Notes under the pieces: model-generated
Told to the model about the DNA's origin: nothing
Database searches by the model: none
Seen by the model: only the letters and a program-made list of their open reading frames with translations
Made by a program: the position numbers and the translations under genes
NCBI GenBank assembly: GCA_020086605.1
Contig: JACBWW010000015.1
Location: 10,699,511-10,763,510, forward strand
DNA length: 64,000 nt
Direction: 5' to 3'
Origin: Lanius collurio
Taxonomy: Eukaryota > Chordata > Aves > Passeriformes > Laniidae
Part shown: positions 40,723-52,532 of the stretch, piece by piece
How positions within the stretch are numbered: the stretch's first letter is position 1
How the letters are laid out: the number at the start of each line of letters is the position of its first letter

Positions 40723-41322
40723 TGTTCTGGGCCCTAATGGAAGGCTGCAGCAATGTTCTGGGCTGATGTTATGAAGCTGCTTTATTCCTTAACCATCTTC
40801 TCGATGCCCAAGGATGCTGTGCCTTTGAGATGGACCCTGGTGCCAGGGCTGGGCCCACGGGATCCCAGTGTGGGGCGGTTGATCAGCTCAGCCCTACGGC
40901 TCAGGGAGCTCAGCAGGGAGTGCACCAGGAGCACTGTGCTGCTTTTTGGTTTTTTGTGTGCAGGCTAGCTGAAAAAATGTTCTGTTGGTTTTTCTTGTTC
41001 TTTTTGTCCCTTCCCTTCCCCCTGCCTCACTGCCTCCCTTCCCTCCTCTCCAGTCTGGGGGGCCCACAGGGTGGTCCTGGCTGGTCTGAGCCTGTGTGTC
41101 TGTTCCCTGTTGTACTTTGAGATTTTGGTTTGGTTTTTTTTTCCATGTTCTACCCTGTTTTGTTTGTGTGTTAATGAACAGTTTGGGGTTTTTTTTCCAC
41201 TTTCACTTCTTGTGACCCATTTGTCTCGTTGGTAGGGGAGTGGGGGGCAGGTTTGTTGCTTTGGGGGAGGCGCTCATTCCGGGACACTTCCTGCTAGGAT
41301 TTTGTCTCCAAAAACTGAGACA
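40723..41322 (+). mobile_element. LTR-like block B, putative avian ERV solo LTR
   Basis: This 600-bp block is much richer in G, C and CpG than its flanks. It begins TGTTCTGGGC and ends AAAACTGAGACA, giving TG...CA ends. The 3' part has the layout of an LTR R/U5: a degraded AATAAA-like TTAATGAACAG (41171-41181), a T-rich stretch, then CCACTTTCACTTCTTGTG and a G-rich segment. This pattern is familiar from avian ERV LTRs and sets plus as the sense strand. CAAT occurs just before the left end and again overlapping the right end, so a 4-bp target duplication is possible but the boundary is ambiguous. Plus-strand frames at 40753-40968 and 40830-41120 are consequences of the high GC. Confidence 0.65.
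41235..41270 (+). other. G-run cluster in LTR block B (possible G-quadruplex)
   Basis: Within 36 bases the plus strand has GGGG, GGGGGG and GGGGG followed by AGG, with short spacers except one of about 14 bases. Four runs of three or more G can be chosen by splitting the six-G run. This allows, but does not show, quadruplex folding in DNA or in an LTR transcript. Confidence 0.4.
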
Positions 41323-44300
41323 ATCAACTCTAACTCTTTTTGAGTTTTTGGGCTATAGATATTTCTTAGTCATTTCAAACATAATATGTTCTGGAATAAT
41401 TTAATAGTTCCAAGAAAAGTCAGTTGCAATAAATTGCTGAACTTTTGAGTACTGGACTGTTATTTCCTGCATAGTGGGTCTTTCATTTTGGGTTTTTATT
41501 GTTTTTTTTTTTCAATAAATTGAAACATTTATGAATCAGGGAGCATTACCTCCTCAAGTAAGACTTTTACAAATATTTCCAGTTTAAAATAGCATCACTT
41601 AAATTATTAGCATTTGTGTCACACATTACCTTATTTTTCTGTTGAGATTAAAATTTAACATACAAAAAAAATCTTTCCCAGGTCACAGGAAGTCAGAATT
41701 TTCTAAGACACACTACAATTAGTTTGTAAATGATCTTGCACAGTAAGATCTTACAAGTGAATTCAGATGTTCTCACCCATACAGAATTGGGCTAATAAAA
41801 AAATATGTGAAGGCATGCTGCTGATCATAGAGGCTTTATATTCTAAATGAAAACAATATGACCAAAAAGGGTAAACAATCAAATAAAAAATTATCAATCT
41901 GAACGTTCATGTTGACAAGAAAATCCCATCAATTTTAAAATTAAGTATACTCCAAATGTATGAACCCAGGAAACTTATAAGTGGTTTCTATAATTACTTT
42001 CTTGCATTAAAAATAATATAATTTGCTCTAACAGATGAATAATGAAAACCTTCAGTCCTAATAATATTCTGAATATTTTCCTTCTCAGAAAAATCTGCAT
42101 GGCTTAATACTTTTTTCTTCTTACAATTTGTTGGCTTTGTTAATTATAAAGCAAACATCCTGAAAACATCACAGCTGAAGGCTATGAACATTGCTTTAAG
42201 CGCTTTTATATTGATTTCAGACCACTCTTGAAGAGTGCATCAGCATATTAGTGCCATAGGCAGGCAATATGTGTTGATTGGTACAAAATCAATTTTATCT
42301 ACTTTCATACTTGAAATCATATTTTATTAATGAGAAATCCAAGTAAATAATCTTGAAATAAAATAACTGATCCCTCTTTAAGAGTTCCATTATTTTAAAA
42401 TGCTTTTTAGAACCTGAAAATTGTCCTGGCTTATCCTTTCAATGAACGGGGGTTTGTTCCTGTCACTATAAAAAAAAAAATCCTCCAGGCAAGTTTCTTG
42501 AGATCCCCTAACACATCAATCATTACAGAAAATAAAAACATACTTTAAACGACCTCAGCATGGTAATACCCATAGGCACAATTTGGCCAACAGAAACTTA
42601 ATATCGGGCAAAACAAATAAATATTTCTGCTTGCTATTTGCATGGAAGACAGCTGAAAAGAACCATATGTTTATTTAACTTATTTTTATAGTTTTTATTA
42701 ATTGAATCTAAAAATTGGTAGCATAATTACATTTGATCTATTAAAGAGAAATGAAAATCTACTACACTAATATTTTAAAAAACAGTGACTAAAAAATCAT
42801 GACATTTACATTAATTGCACTATATTTGGTGTCTTACTTGACAAAATGCTGCTATAAACTTCCCTCTTACCATAAAATCCTCAGAGATGGTGTACATTAA
42901 GCAACAAAATGTGGAAATGTGGAAGCTGAGAGTGGTGTAGAGTTGTTAAGGCAGATTTAAGCTCCCCCTGTGGCCTCCTGGGGGACCAACAGGCTTGTGA
43001 TAATAATGGCATCTGCAAGTGGCACTCAGCTGATCTGCTAGCCCCTCTCTGAGCTTCCAAAAATATTTGGCTTGGCCAGTGCACCAAAATTACTGAGAAG
43101 TTCCCCAGAGGACAAAATTGTGTGAATTATCTCACCCGGTGGTGATATCTATCAATCCTATTGTTTTATCTAAAAAAAGCCAACCAGAACCTGTAAATCT
43201 GATGAAATGTGATTGACTGCTTGTATTGTTGATCCATGCAGAAAGAGGAAGTGAGGCAAATTCCAGCTCCCTTTGCTGTTCTCATATATTTCTGCAACTG
43301 CTTTTGCTTCACATTGTGCTCTAGTTTGAGTCCATGACCACCAAGGCTACCAGCCCAGTACCCACCTAACTCGCTCACTCTCCCCTCTCTGTGGGAGAGC
43401 ATTGAAAATAGAGTATAAAGGAGAAAGCCTGTAGTCAGGATAAAGGTAAGGAAAATGCTTAACAGCTCTTGCTGTGGTCAAAACATGCTCAACCTGGAGA
43501 AATTTAAATTAATTTTGTTAGTTTGTTCTGTCAACCCTTTCCCCTCATCTGATGTTGACCTTCCTCAAATATTTTTTGTTCTCTCTACCTCTCTCTTTCT
43601 AGTCTTTTATGCCCTTTCTTGAATAGTCCTTCTAAAAAGTGGTATGACTGACTGAAGGGCTCATTTATGCCCTTAGGTGGCTCCCTGTGCTTGGGATGGG
43701 CTGTGTCTGGCACAGGGTAGCCCCCGGCCTTTGCCCTCAGAGGCCATCCCTGCAACTCCTTCTATCGACTCCTGGGCACTTACACCTGGCACAAGAATCT
43801 GAACCAAGCATTTCTCTCCCAGGTACTGGAACACGTGGCTGTACAATGTTTCCAGTTTTAAACTGAGCAAGGTTTTGCTTTGGAAATACAGCAAGCTATA
43901 TCTATCCCTTTTTCTTTCCCTAAAATGAATAAATCACCAATAAAAAAAAAAAAAAAAGGCAAATTGTCTGGCAAAACCCACCTGGGTACTATATAAATCA
44001 TTCATTTTCCACTCATTTCTCCATACATCCACAGGCTAATCTGTCCCTGTGTCCACGTGTGTTCCTCTAGGAAAATGTAAAAGTTTTGATGGTTGATGTT
44101 AGAAGGCTGTATGTATTTGAAAGTGATAGCAGGGCATTGTTTCTATGCAAGTTACATTATTTACAGAAATCCCTTCTTGGTGCAATATTCAGTCAAGGAA
44201 AGAATTATTCTCCCTTACCTTTGTGCTAGCACCTGAAATAAAGTAAATAATAAACACCAGCGAGTGAAATGCCATTACCTGTTTATTTGAATCTACTAGG

Positions 44301-44972
44301 CCTTCATGCAAGATCATCCTTTGCTACACCCTTTAATAAGCCAGACAACAGGATTTTGTAATTTTTAAGTATTCTTTGGCAAAATGGAAAATATAGACTG
44401 AATACCTAAATAAATTAAAAGACAGAAAAAGAGGTCAAAAAAGAGAAAACATTTTGTTTTAACAAACTTTCCTTCTGCTTTCAACTCACTCATAATGACA
44501 ATGATACACTGAAAAAGGAAACCTGAAGATAGTTTTTTGGAAGGTATGGTAGATAACACAAGGACAAAGAAATACAAACAAATAGCTAAAGATTAGGCAC
44601 ATACACTTATACTCAAAGCTATTATCATACACAAAACAAAGGAGAGACTGCAGAAGCTTTAGATTTTTTCTCAGGTGTTATGCTCCTGAATCAGAAACTA
44701 TTGTTTTAAAACAAAATACCCCACCTAAATCAACTGCATAAAAGCTCCATTCTAGACTATAGTACATGGGTCAGAAAACTGATGATCAGGAATGATTTCC
44801 TGTAATATCCTTGCTTGAATATGATTTGACTTAGTAATGAAAAAAAGTTCATTTCATTTCATGGTTGTTTAGTGGACTGTGAGACACATACAGAGAATCA
44901 TTTCATATATATTCAATTTGCAGTGGGCAGCATTACACATGAGACCTGCAGACAGTACTCCCAGCGGAGAAA
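41323..44972. other. unique DNA, no gene; possible retrocopy near its end
   Basis: Mostly AT-rich sequence with no recognised gene. GC-richer parts lie near 42890-43090 and 43670-43860. The second ends in tandem AATAAA hexamers and an A16 run and is listed separately. No CR1 or LTR was recognised. Confidence 0.6.
43670..43957 (+). pseudogene. possible processed retrocopy with poly(A) tail
   Basis: A GC-richer segment (about 43670-43860) grades into a 3'-UTR-like AT-rich part with AATAAA at 43928-43933 and 43939-43944, then 16 A at 43942-43957. This is the look of a reverse-transcribed mRNA 3' end. One plus frame contains the plausible peptide FYRLLGTYTWHKNLNQAFLS, but stops interrupt all frames and I do not recognise a parent gene. 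No flanking duplication was found. A chance coincidence of a GC patch and an A run is the main alternative. Confidence 0.25.
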
Positions 44973-45492
44973 TGTTATGGTTTAACCCCAGGAGGGTGGA
45001 GAGAATCAGGAAAGAAAAAGTGAAAAAACTCATGGGTTGAGACCTTTCAATAGAGAAAGTAAAAGCAACAGTCACATAAGCAAAGAAAAACAAGAAATAC
45101 ATTTGCCATTTCCTATGGGCAGACAGATGTTCAGCCATCCCTAGGAAAGCAGGGCTCCATTGCACACAGCTCACATAAGGGTTGCTTGGGAATACAAACA
45201 TCATCATTTCAAATGTTCCTCCCTTGCTTCTTAATCCCCCATCTTTATATGGTGAGCAGAGGCCGTATGGTATGGCAGGTCCCTTTGGCCAGCTGGGGTC
45301 AGCTGTCTCATCTCTATCCCTTCCCAATCTCTTGTGCATGCTCAGCCTCCTCACTGAAAAGGCAGAAAAGACTGTGTAAACATGGTTTAGCTACAATTAA
45401 AATGTACCTGGCTTATCAGCATTGGTATGATAATAATCTGCTTCCTTGAAGTAGTTTAGTTCAGAACAAGGCTGACTGAAACAGCACCACAC
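44973..45492 (-). mobile_element. solo LTR C, same family as LTR A
   Basis: The block begins TGTTATGGTTTAACCCCAGG and shares ordered blocks with LTR A. Examples are GGTTGCTTGGGAA (45179-45191), followed by ACAAACATCATCA, the pattern around TCCCTTTGGCCAGCTGGGGT, and the CAGACAGATGTTCAGCCATC region. On the minus strand, its sense strand, an ATATAAAG TATA motif lies at the position equivalent to that in LTR A. Near its left end it lacks part of the GC-rich segment seen in the family. The right end is diverged (GACTGAAACAGCACC), so the boundary is uncertain by a few bases and no target duplication was found. A 161-codon minus frame at 44869-45354 crosses the LTR and is not a gene. Confidence 0.87.
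45243..45251 (-). promoter_or_regulatory. TATA motif of LTR C
   Basis: Minus-strand CATATAAAG, at the same place relative to neighbouring LTR blocks as the TATA box of LTR A. It supports minus-strand sense orientation; present activity is unknown. Confidence 0.5.
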
Positions 45493-45764
45493 AGGTTTGC
45501 AATGTTCCTGAGTTCCTTATGTCATTTAGAGAGGGAGAAGCAGGGACAAGAATAAAGCAGTATTACTTATAAATAAAACAAAACTCTACAGTAAGTCTCC
45601 TTAACAAATGGCCAGCTAGAATAATTTTGCATTCATCTACAACGACAGAAGATCTCCTCTGATCTTGACAAATTATTTTTGGTCTATTGAGGCAGAATTC
45701 TATAGGAGTTAAAGTATGAGTACAGCAAAAAGAAGAAACAAATTATTTTTTCAACCTTAGTGTT

Positions 45765-45910
45765 TACAAAATTGTATTAATAATAAACAAAAATTCATAA
45801 ATAAATTACAGCAAATTATAAACAATTTTAAAAGGTTTTTGTTTTATAATTTACTTAAAATTATTGTTTATGTATTTATAGTTATTTGAAATATTTTATG
45901 AAATAGTATA
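45765..45910. other. extremely AT-rich segment
   Basis: About 145 bases consist almost wholly of A and T, with many TTTATAATTTA- and AATAAAC-type words and partial inverted symmetry (AATAAACAAAAATTCATAAA against a downstream ATTGTTTATGTATTTATAG). Such DNA unwinds easily and is sometimes found in scaffold-attachment regions. No binding motif set proves that here. Confidence 0.45.
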
Positions 45911-47717
45911 TACCCAGAAGATAAAACTTGCACTGGGGAAGCTGACCTGTTTGTCTCCTTACAATCTTAAAGCTTCTACTTTTTCTTTTCACTTCATAAA
46001 TAGAATGCACAGGGCAGGGACAAAATAAAGACATTATATCCAAAATGCTGGTTTGAGAAAGACTTCTGATGTACAAGTGCATTATTTTAAAAGGCAAATT
46101 TTGACTATGCAGGCATGAAAACTCTCAAGGATTTTAAAAGTGTAGATTCCACAGCATAATCAAATTATTCCATGAAGGCATTTGTAAGACTTTGCTGACG
46201 CAGATGGACAATGAGATGCAGAGGAGTGTGCAAAGAAAGATAAGCTAACCAAATTAACATACCAGAGAAAGTGTCTCAGATACATTTCATAAAGAACAGA
46301 AACACAGTAGTGTACACCCTAATTTCACAGAGTTAGATATTTCAAAGGAAAAGAGTGGAGAAAGATCTGAAGGTAAAGAGTTTTTGCCTATGACAATCGT
46401 TCCCCAAGATTTCACTCAAGGGACTACAAAGAACAGAGATGACATTCAAAATGCAGCCTCAGAATTCTCTCTTACAAATCTGGGACTGCATTTTGCTAAG
46501 AAATATTCACAAGACTCAAAATAAAAGTACTAAATTTATCTCGACATCTTCACCTGACTTGGTTCTAACTTGTCCCATAAATATCAGAGAAAATTGAAGA
46601 TTAAGCTCCTCTCTGCCAATAAACACACGTACTTTGACTTTCAGATGTAGAAAGAAGATGAGGCTGGAAGGACAAATGCAGGAAAAAGCAACAGGATATT
46701 GGAGTTTTCCAGGCAGTAAGAGCTGTGTCTCAGGTCATGTCAAAACTGTGGAAGGCATCACCATGTAGGGATACCCCAGTAAGCATCAAACTTGCTGTAC
46801 AGCACAGCTGGATACTCAGCAGTCATATCCACGTGGATCCCAGAAAGAAGGCAGACATATTGTACAGCCATAAGGCCTGGAGAATTAACATCATCCTCAG
46901 CCAGACCACTAAGTCCACACTGATGCACCAAAAAGGATGTGCTATTTCTTTTCCAAGGGCTGATATCAAGAGCTCAGAGTGTCCCAAGAATCTCTCCATA
47001 CAGCTGCAGTCACATTCTGCTATGCCTTAATTTACAAAGCATCACAAGTCAGGTAAAATGAAACAGGATTTATGACCTCTCCCCCTTTTCTCAAATATTT
47101 AAGTCATAAGGATAGATTAGAAACCAGTTCTCCAAAATGTTGTGGCAAAAAAGATATTAAAAATAAGACAAATATATTGGTGGCTGAGGATTATCACAGT
47201 GTTTTCTACCTGTGAGAAACAGTCTTCTTTTGTGGGGTTTTTCAAATTCATATGTCTATCTTGATAAAATATTTGTATCTTCTCCAAATCGAGACCAATA
47301 GAAATATTGTATATGCACAGACATTTATATTGTATCTTACAGAGCGAATGACAGCAGTCTAAAATCAGGGAGCTATCCATAAATATTTTGAAGGCTATAT
47401 ATTCTTTTATTTCATATATAATAAAGTCATAAAAAGGACAAAATAAATTTCAGTAAACCCTTCAAGTACTTTGAAAAGTTACAAGATCACTTGCCTCTGC
47501 ATCACAAAAAGATTTTCTGAAGCCACTTAATGAACAGAAAAGTGAGAGTGAGAAAAAAAGAGATCAAGATTGCAATGTGAGATAGATATAAGTAGCCAGG
47601 GTTATGGAGTGCATGCAGATGTTAATGATGGAATGGTTACAGCTCATTTGTGCTGCAACATGAACAGCTTCTTTCATAATGTAAATACATTTTAAGGGGG
47701 CATAGAACAACTAATAT

Positions 47718-47780
47718 TTATATATATATATTTTTAATTTAGATGTTTATACTTTCCAGATTTTTTATATATATATTTTT
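47718..47780 (+). repeat. two short (TA)n runs
   Basis: Two TATATATATA-type runs (about 47718-47731 and 47766-47777) flank ordinary AT-rich sequence and merge into T tracts. Simple sequence. Confidence 0.75.
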
Positions 47781-47836
47781 TTTACTTATTAGAGAATCAA
47801 CTTACACGTAGACCACACAACACACATGCATTCTCA

Positions 47837-47863
47837 TACACACACATATGCTAGGTGTGTGTA
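47837..47863. repeat. 9-bp perfect inverted repeat of CA/TG
   Basis: TACACACAC (47837-47845), a nine-base spacer and GTGTGTGTA (47855-47863) can form a perfect 9-bp stem. Degenerate CA-rich sequence precedes it from 47812. It is most likely a microsatellite by-product. Confidence 0.7.
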
Positions 47864-48542
47864 CTCACAGATATATCCCACCATTATGGAAAAAAAACCT
47901 GCATTTTGTAAAGAATTTTTTATAAAATAGATGCAATCCTGCAGTTCAGATTAGTATACAATCACTTTTTTTTAAAAATATGCTAGAGTAAATTGTGGCA
48001 ACAGTGTGAACTCCCATTTTGGAGCTCTAGAATCGGACCACACAGAGTATTGCCAACTTGAATAATTTTTTTCTGTCTGGCTAGTCCGTAATGTCAATAA
48101 AAATTGATCCATCCCTAAAAGAATATTTCTTTGATTACCATTACTGTGGAACTAATAAGAAAAAATAAAGTTTCATTTATCATCTTTTAAGACAGAATGG
48201 TATCCACACCCTGATCTGTCCTCATGTCCCACATATCTGCTCCAAAGAAAACACCTCTATGGAGTCAGAACTGTGCTTTCTGCTAGGGATGGGCAGTTTC
48301 TCTAACCCTATGGCAAACATCTTACACCATTGTCTTTAATAGTGTTGATGCACTTTTGCATTTCCAAATAGCACCATTACTCTGAGAAAAAAAAAATTCG
48401 GAAAAGCAATTGGAAAAATGGAAAGAGGTGATAAATATTCCTTGAACATCTATTTTCTTGAAAATTTTTACTCAGGTAAATAATAGCTTCTTTTCAATGG
48501 CTGCTGAATTCCATGTGTGGCAGCTTCCTTAGATTCTGATAT

Positions 48543-48560
48543 ACAGATACATATATCTGT
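48543..48560. repeat. short palindrome ACAGATA-CATA-TATCTGT
   Basis: Seven-base perfect arms surround a four-base spacer. Each arm holds an AGATA (GATA-factor type) half, so two facing GATA cores exist. In AT-rich DNA this can arise by chance. Confidence 0.5.
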
Positions 48561-48854
48561 TATATAAATTTCCTGACACCTTGTAACTAAGAGCAGCCAG
48601 GGAGAACAAACAAGTAAATAAATTAAAACCTCCCTTTATTAGAAATTACTGTTTCATTCATTCAACTTTAAACATATTACTAGGTACATAGACCTATGTT
48701 GAAGAACACTTCTAGAAAGTTGAGGTTTTTAGTCTTAGCTTTAGAAGGTGCTAGTTTAATTCTGTTTTCTTAATCTGATTTCTTTCATGGCACGAGCCAT
48801 TAAAGCAAGCACATAGGAGTACAGACTTATTCTATCCTAGAATTAGTCTTTTAA

Positions 48855-48886
48855 AAACTGAAAGGATGAGAAACTGAAAGGATGAT
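48855..48886 (+). repeat. two-copy tandem duplication of 16 bp
   Basis: AAACTGAAAGGATGAG (48855-48870) is followed directly by a copy differing only at its last base (48871-48886). The near identity suggests a recent slippage event. Confidence 0.9.
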
Positions 48887-51800
48887 TCTGCTAAATTAAA
48901 ACCATTAGATGGTTTCATTTGATTAATTACAAATTAATAATCACCTCTAATCAGTTCATAATATATTTTTCTACAGGTACTAAGGCACATTTAAATATGA
49001 AGTATTAGTAATATGAAAAATGCACATACATGAAATTAAAAGCCTACTAATGCTTATCTCTTTGCAACAGAAAGTTCAACAGAAAAAGTAAAACAGACTA
49101 TTAAGTCAGAATTCCAATTAGTAACAAGTTTTACACATCTGCAACAAGTTTCACTGCAAAGTTCTATGTACCACAGCAAACAGTGAAGTCATCCTCATTG
49201 CATGTAATACAAAACTGGCCAGAGCTGTAGCATAGTCACCATTTTTCAGATGATAGACCTACAGAAAAAAAGTAGCTCATATTTTCACTGCATCAGAAGC
49301 TGTCTCAACATCAGTCAATAGGAGCTGGATATCAGCAATTATACTTAATAATAATGTAAGGAAAGCAGATCAACAAATGAAAGGGAGAATACTTTTACCT
49401 TTAGGCAATTAGGACATCAAATAGACAGCAGAAAGTATAGAAGAATTAGGAGGAAACAGTGAGGAAAAAGACATCCCATATCTTAAGTGGAAATCACAAT
49501 GAATAAGAAATTTTTGCATAGATTCTCAATGATATAGTTCTTGCTGGTTGGTTGATATTCTCATTGAATCAAGTCCAGTACATGTTTTGGGATACTTGTC
49601 ATTCCTTAAGATAAGCAAAATGTTACCTTTTCAGCAAGTGCAAAACACAAGGTCTTTCAAGAAAATAAAGGAAGAGAGAAAAAACGAAACATTACAGTCA
49701 ACTTTGCAGCAACCTTCGCTCCACAGCAACCATATCCTAACTGAGCTCATTTTGCTGTTTGGCACATTAGGAAGGTTTTGTTAGCTTTACCATCTGAACA
49801 TATAAAGAGAATGCCATGTCAGTCTTACTCTAGTTTAAAAGGGAAAAGTTTATTTTGTTAAGTTTTATTTCAAGGATGAGTGGCTGGTGAACGAATGCAA
49901 TCAGTCTATTCTCCCTCAAGAGCTCAGTCATTAAAATGTTCAAGTTCTTCAATGGATACCAAAAAACTTTAACTTCAACTAGAACTAAAAGAACAGGTGT
50001 GGAAAGCAGAAGATATGTGGGATTCAAAAGGAGGAATCCTGCTATATGGGCTTCTCACCAGCTATAGCAGAGACTGCTCCTCAGCTGCCATCTTCAGCAT
50101 CCAACAACTCCAGGCTCAGAGTTCGGCCCAAATCTTGTAAATACAGAAGTAAATCATTATGAATTTTATGCCTTTATGCTGTGAGAAGTGGAAATGAGAA
50201 AAACAGGGCTCTAAACAATAAAAGAATGTACATAAGTTTTTAGAAAAATAGATGTTTTGTTGGAACTTGTATGCTTACAATAAAGCCAGATAAAGAGAAA
50301 TGCCAGGAAATATTTGTGGTTGCTACAGGTGTTGTTTTCAATCCACAATGCAAGAAAATGCATATTTACTATGAGCTTTTCATAGATGAGATGTACAGTT
50401 AGGATCCTGAGATGAACTAGAAAATATTGCAAGATTCATTCTCAGAAAGGTGTGTTTAGTCCTACCTTAATTGAAGTAAAGGAGGAGAAAACAGTGCACA
50501 CTTAATTACATCATCTTCAAAGGATGTAGAAGTGGATCCTAGTATGGCAAAAGCACGTGTCCTGTGAGCTTCCCCAAATAATCTGCACTTTATGACACAT
50601 TTCCCAGGGCAAAAGTGCAGTAGGAAGCTTGCAGCTGAGTATGTTTGGCATGTGAGAGAACAGTCACTATGATTCTGGGTTTTTTTCCTCCATAGAAGGC
50701 CCATCATAGAAGAAAATAGTTCAGGATACAGTCAACACATACACTTGCAAGCAGGGAGATCTGACTTTCTTTATGTCAGAACCAGTTCAGCTGGGCATAA
50801 ACTTGTGGCCTGGAAAGCAGAACAAAACTACTCTGTATTGAAAAAAAAAATCAAAATTTCAGAATTCTGAGCCAAGGAACACTGAAATACTGTTTTATTT
50901 TGCCTATTAAGTAAGATACTTTTCTCACCATACAAGACACAAGAAGCATGTTTCCTGTCATGATGTCTTCAGGGTCTGTTTTGGCCTTTAAAATCCAGTG
51001 ATCCTATTATTGCTGTGATAACATAATACTGTGAATGTTAATACCTTGTGCTGACTGCAGAGATCTAGTGAGTTGGACAAGCAAAATTCTGTTTCTGAGT
51101 AGGACTGGTAGGATATGAGTTTGGGGAGTTGAGGAAGAACACGACAGTCTGAGTTTAACAATTAATGCTGTATCATATCCATTATTCATTTTCATATAAA
51201 ATTCCAGTGTTGGACAAGGTAGGGAGTTGTAACTGGAAATAGAACCTAAAAATCTTTTGTCATGGTATAATTAAAAGAGCTAGGAGGAGTAATTAAGGGA
51301 ACCAACATTTACATTATAACTTTAAGTTACAAAGCAAAACAGCTGAAAGGAACAGAGTACATCCTTCAAGACAACACTTTTAACTCTAGGCTCAGAACTA
51401 CAGGATCAACAAGATAGCTTTCCTACTTGCCTCATTTCCAAAATAATTTTTGTATCAGAAAAGAAAAAACAATTTTCCATTGAGCATATTTTTGTCCTTC
51501 TAGGCTAAATTCTGGGTCAAAACGTTTCAGCAAGGCCTAAGTCCTAGATAAAACAAGTAGTTAGAAATCAAATTGAGAACTTAATTAATGAGAGTTATGC
51601 TGACAAATTGGAATAAAAATGGATTCTATAGTTCACAGAAGCATAAAGTTAGAAATATTTAGAGCAATGCACAGTTGGTATTTTAAAACATGCTCAAATT
51701 ATTTAAAAAAAAGAATGCCTAATGATCAAACAGCTAAATATAATCAGAAAAAAAAAGTTTTAATTTTATAATTTTAGCAATTCAAAATCAAAAAACAAAT

Positions 51801-52517
51801 TTAAATTTAGGCCCTCAGTAATATAAACTGTATGTATCATCAGTTATGGATGAATATCATCAAGTGAAGAAATGTTCTTTCTTGTCAACTTATAATATAA
51901 AATGTCAACACATAGATTGCTTTTACAAATTTGCACATATCCAAAATTTTCTGGTCAATTTATGTCAATAATAATACAGAGTGTTTTTCCCTCTGTACGT
52001 AAATTCTGTTATAGATATTGTAAGCAGTTAACAATTGACAAGAACTGTTGAGGTTTGTCCTAGCACTAATATAGAGCCCCAATGTATGAGAGAAGAGACT
52101 TAGGTTTGTTATAGTGTTGATCTACAGTCTCTGTGATTAAACCCCTGCTTTTTTATGCTTTTTTTTTATGTGAATCATTGTTGGAAGCATAGTTTAGGAC
52201 TGAAGATTGACTCTCAGACATCTCCATTGGTGTTATGCATAGGTTTAGCACTACTTCCAGTGTTTAAACAGGAAGGAATGTAACACTTTCCCATCAGGCA
52301 AAGTCAGTTGAGGTGACAGAGCCTGCCTTCTGCTCTCCCCCAGGCATCAAGACCCTCTCAAGGGATCACGTCCATGAGGGAAGAAATGGCAGAGTTGTTG
52401 CTGTTACCCAGCAGTCTGTACTGCCAGCAATGATCACTTTCTGAAATAAAATAACTACTTCGGAAACCAAAATAACAGGGATTGCTGAGAGAGAGCCAAA
52501 GAAGTTGGGAACAATAC

Positions 52518-52532
52518 AAAAAAAAAAAAAAA
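52518..52532 (+). repeat. poly(A) tract, A15
   Basis: Fifteen A in purine-rich surroundings, with no polyadenylation signal just upstream. Simple homopolymer. Confidence 0.8.

Noticed and set aside
40753..41120. Overlapping plus-strand frames of 71 and 96 codons in GC-rich sequence
   Set aside because: They fall inside LTR-like block B and reflect its low stop-codon density. No domain is recognisable.
42962..42985. CTCF-like motif (minus strand GGCCACAGGGGGAG)
   Set aside because: It resembles the CTCF core but lacks one base of the usual spacing. A similar weak match at 13362-13379 has two mismatches. Neither is good enough to list.
44869..45354. 161-codon minus-strand open frame, the longest in the window
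   Set aside because: It overlaps most of solo LTR C, which is non-coding promoter and terminator sequence. The product resembles no retroviral or host protein and the frame crosses the LTR boundary.
46725..47030. Plus-strand frame of 101 codons
   Set aside because: No recognised motif, and the opposite strand is similarly open in part. Treated as chance.
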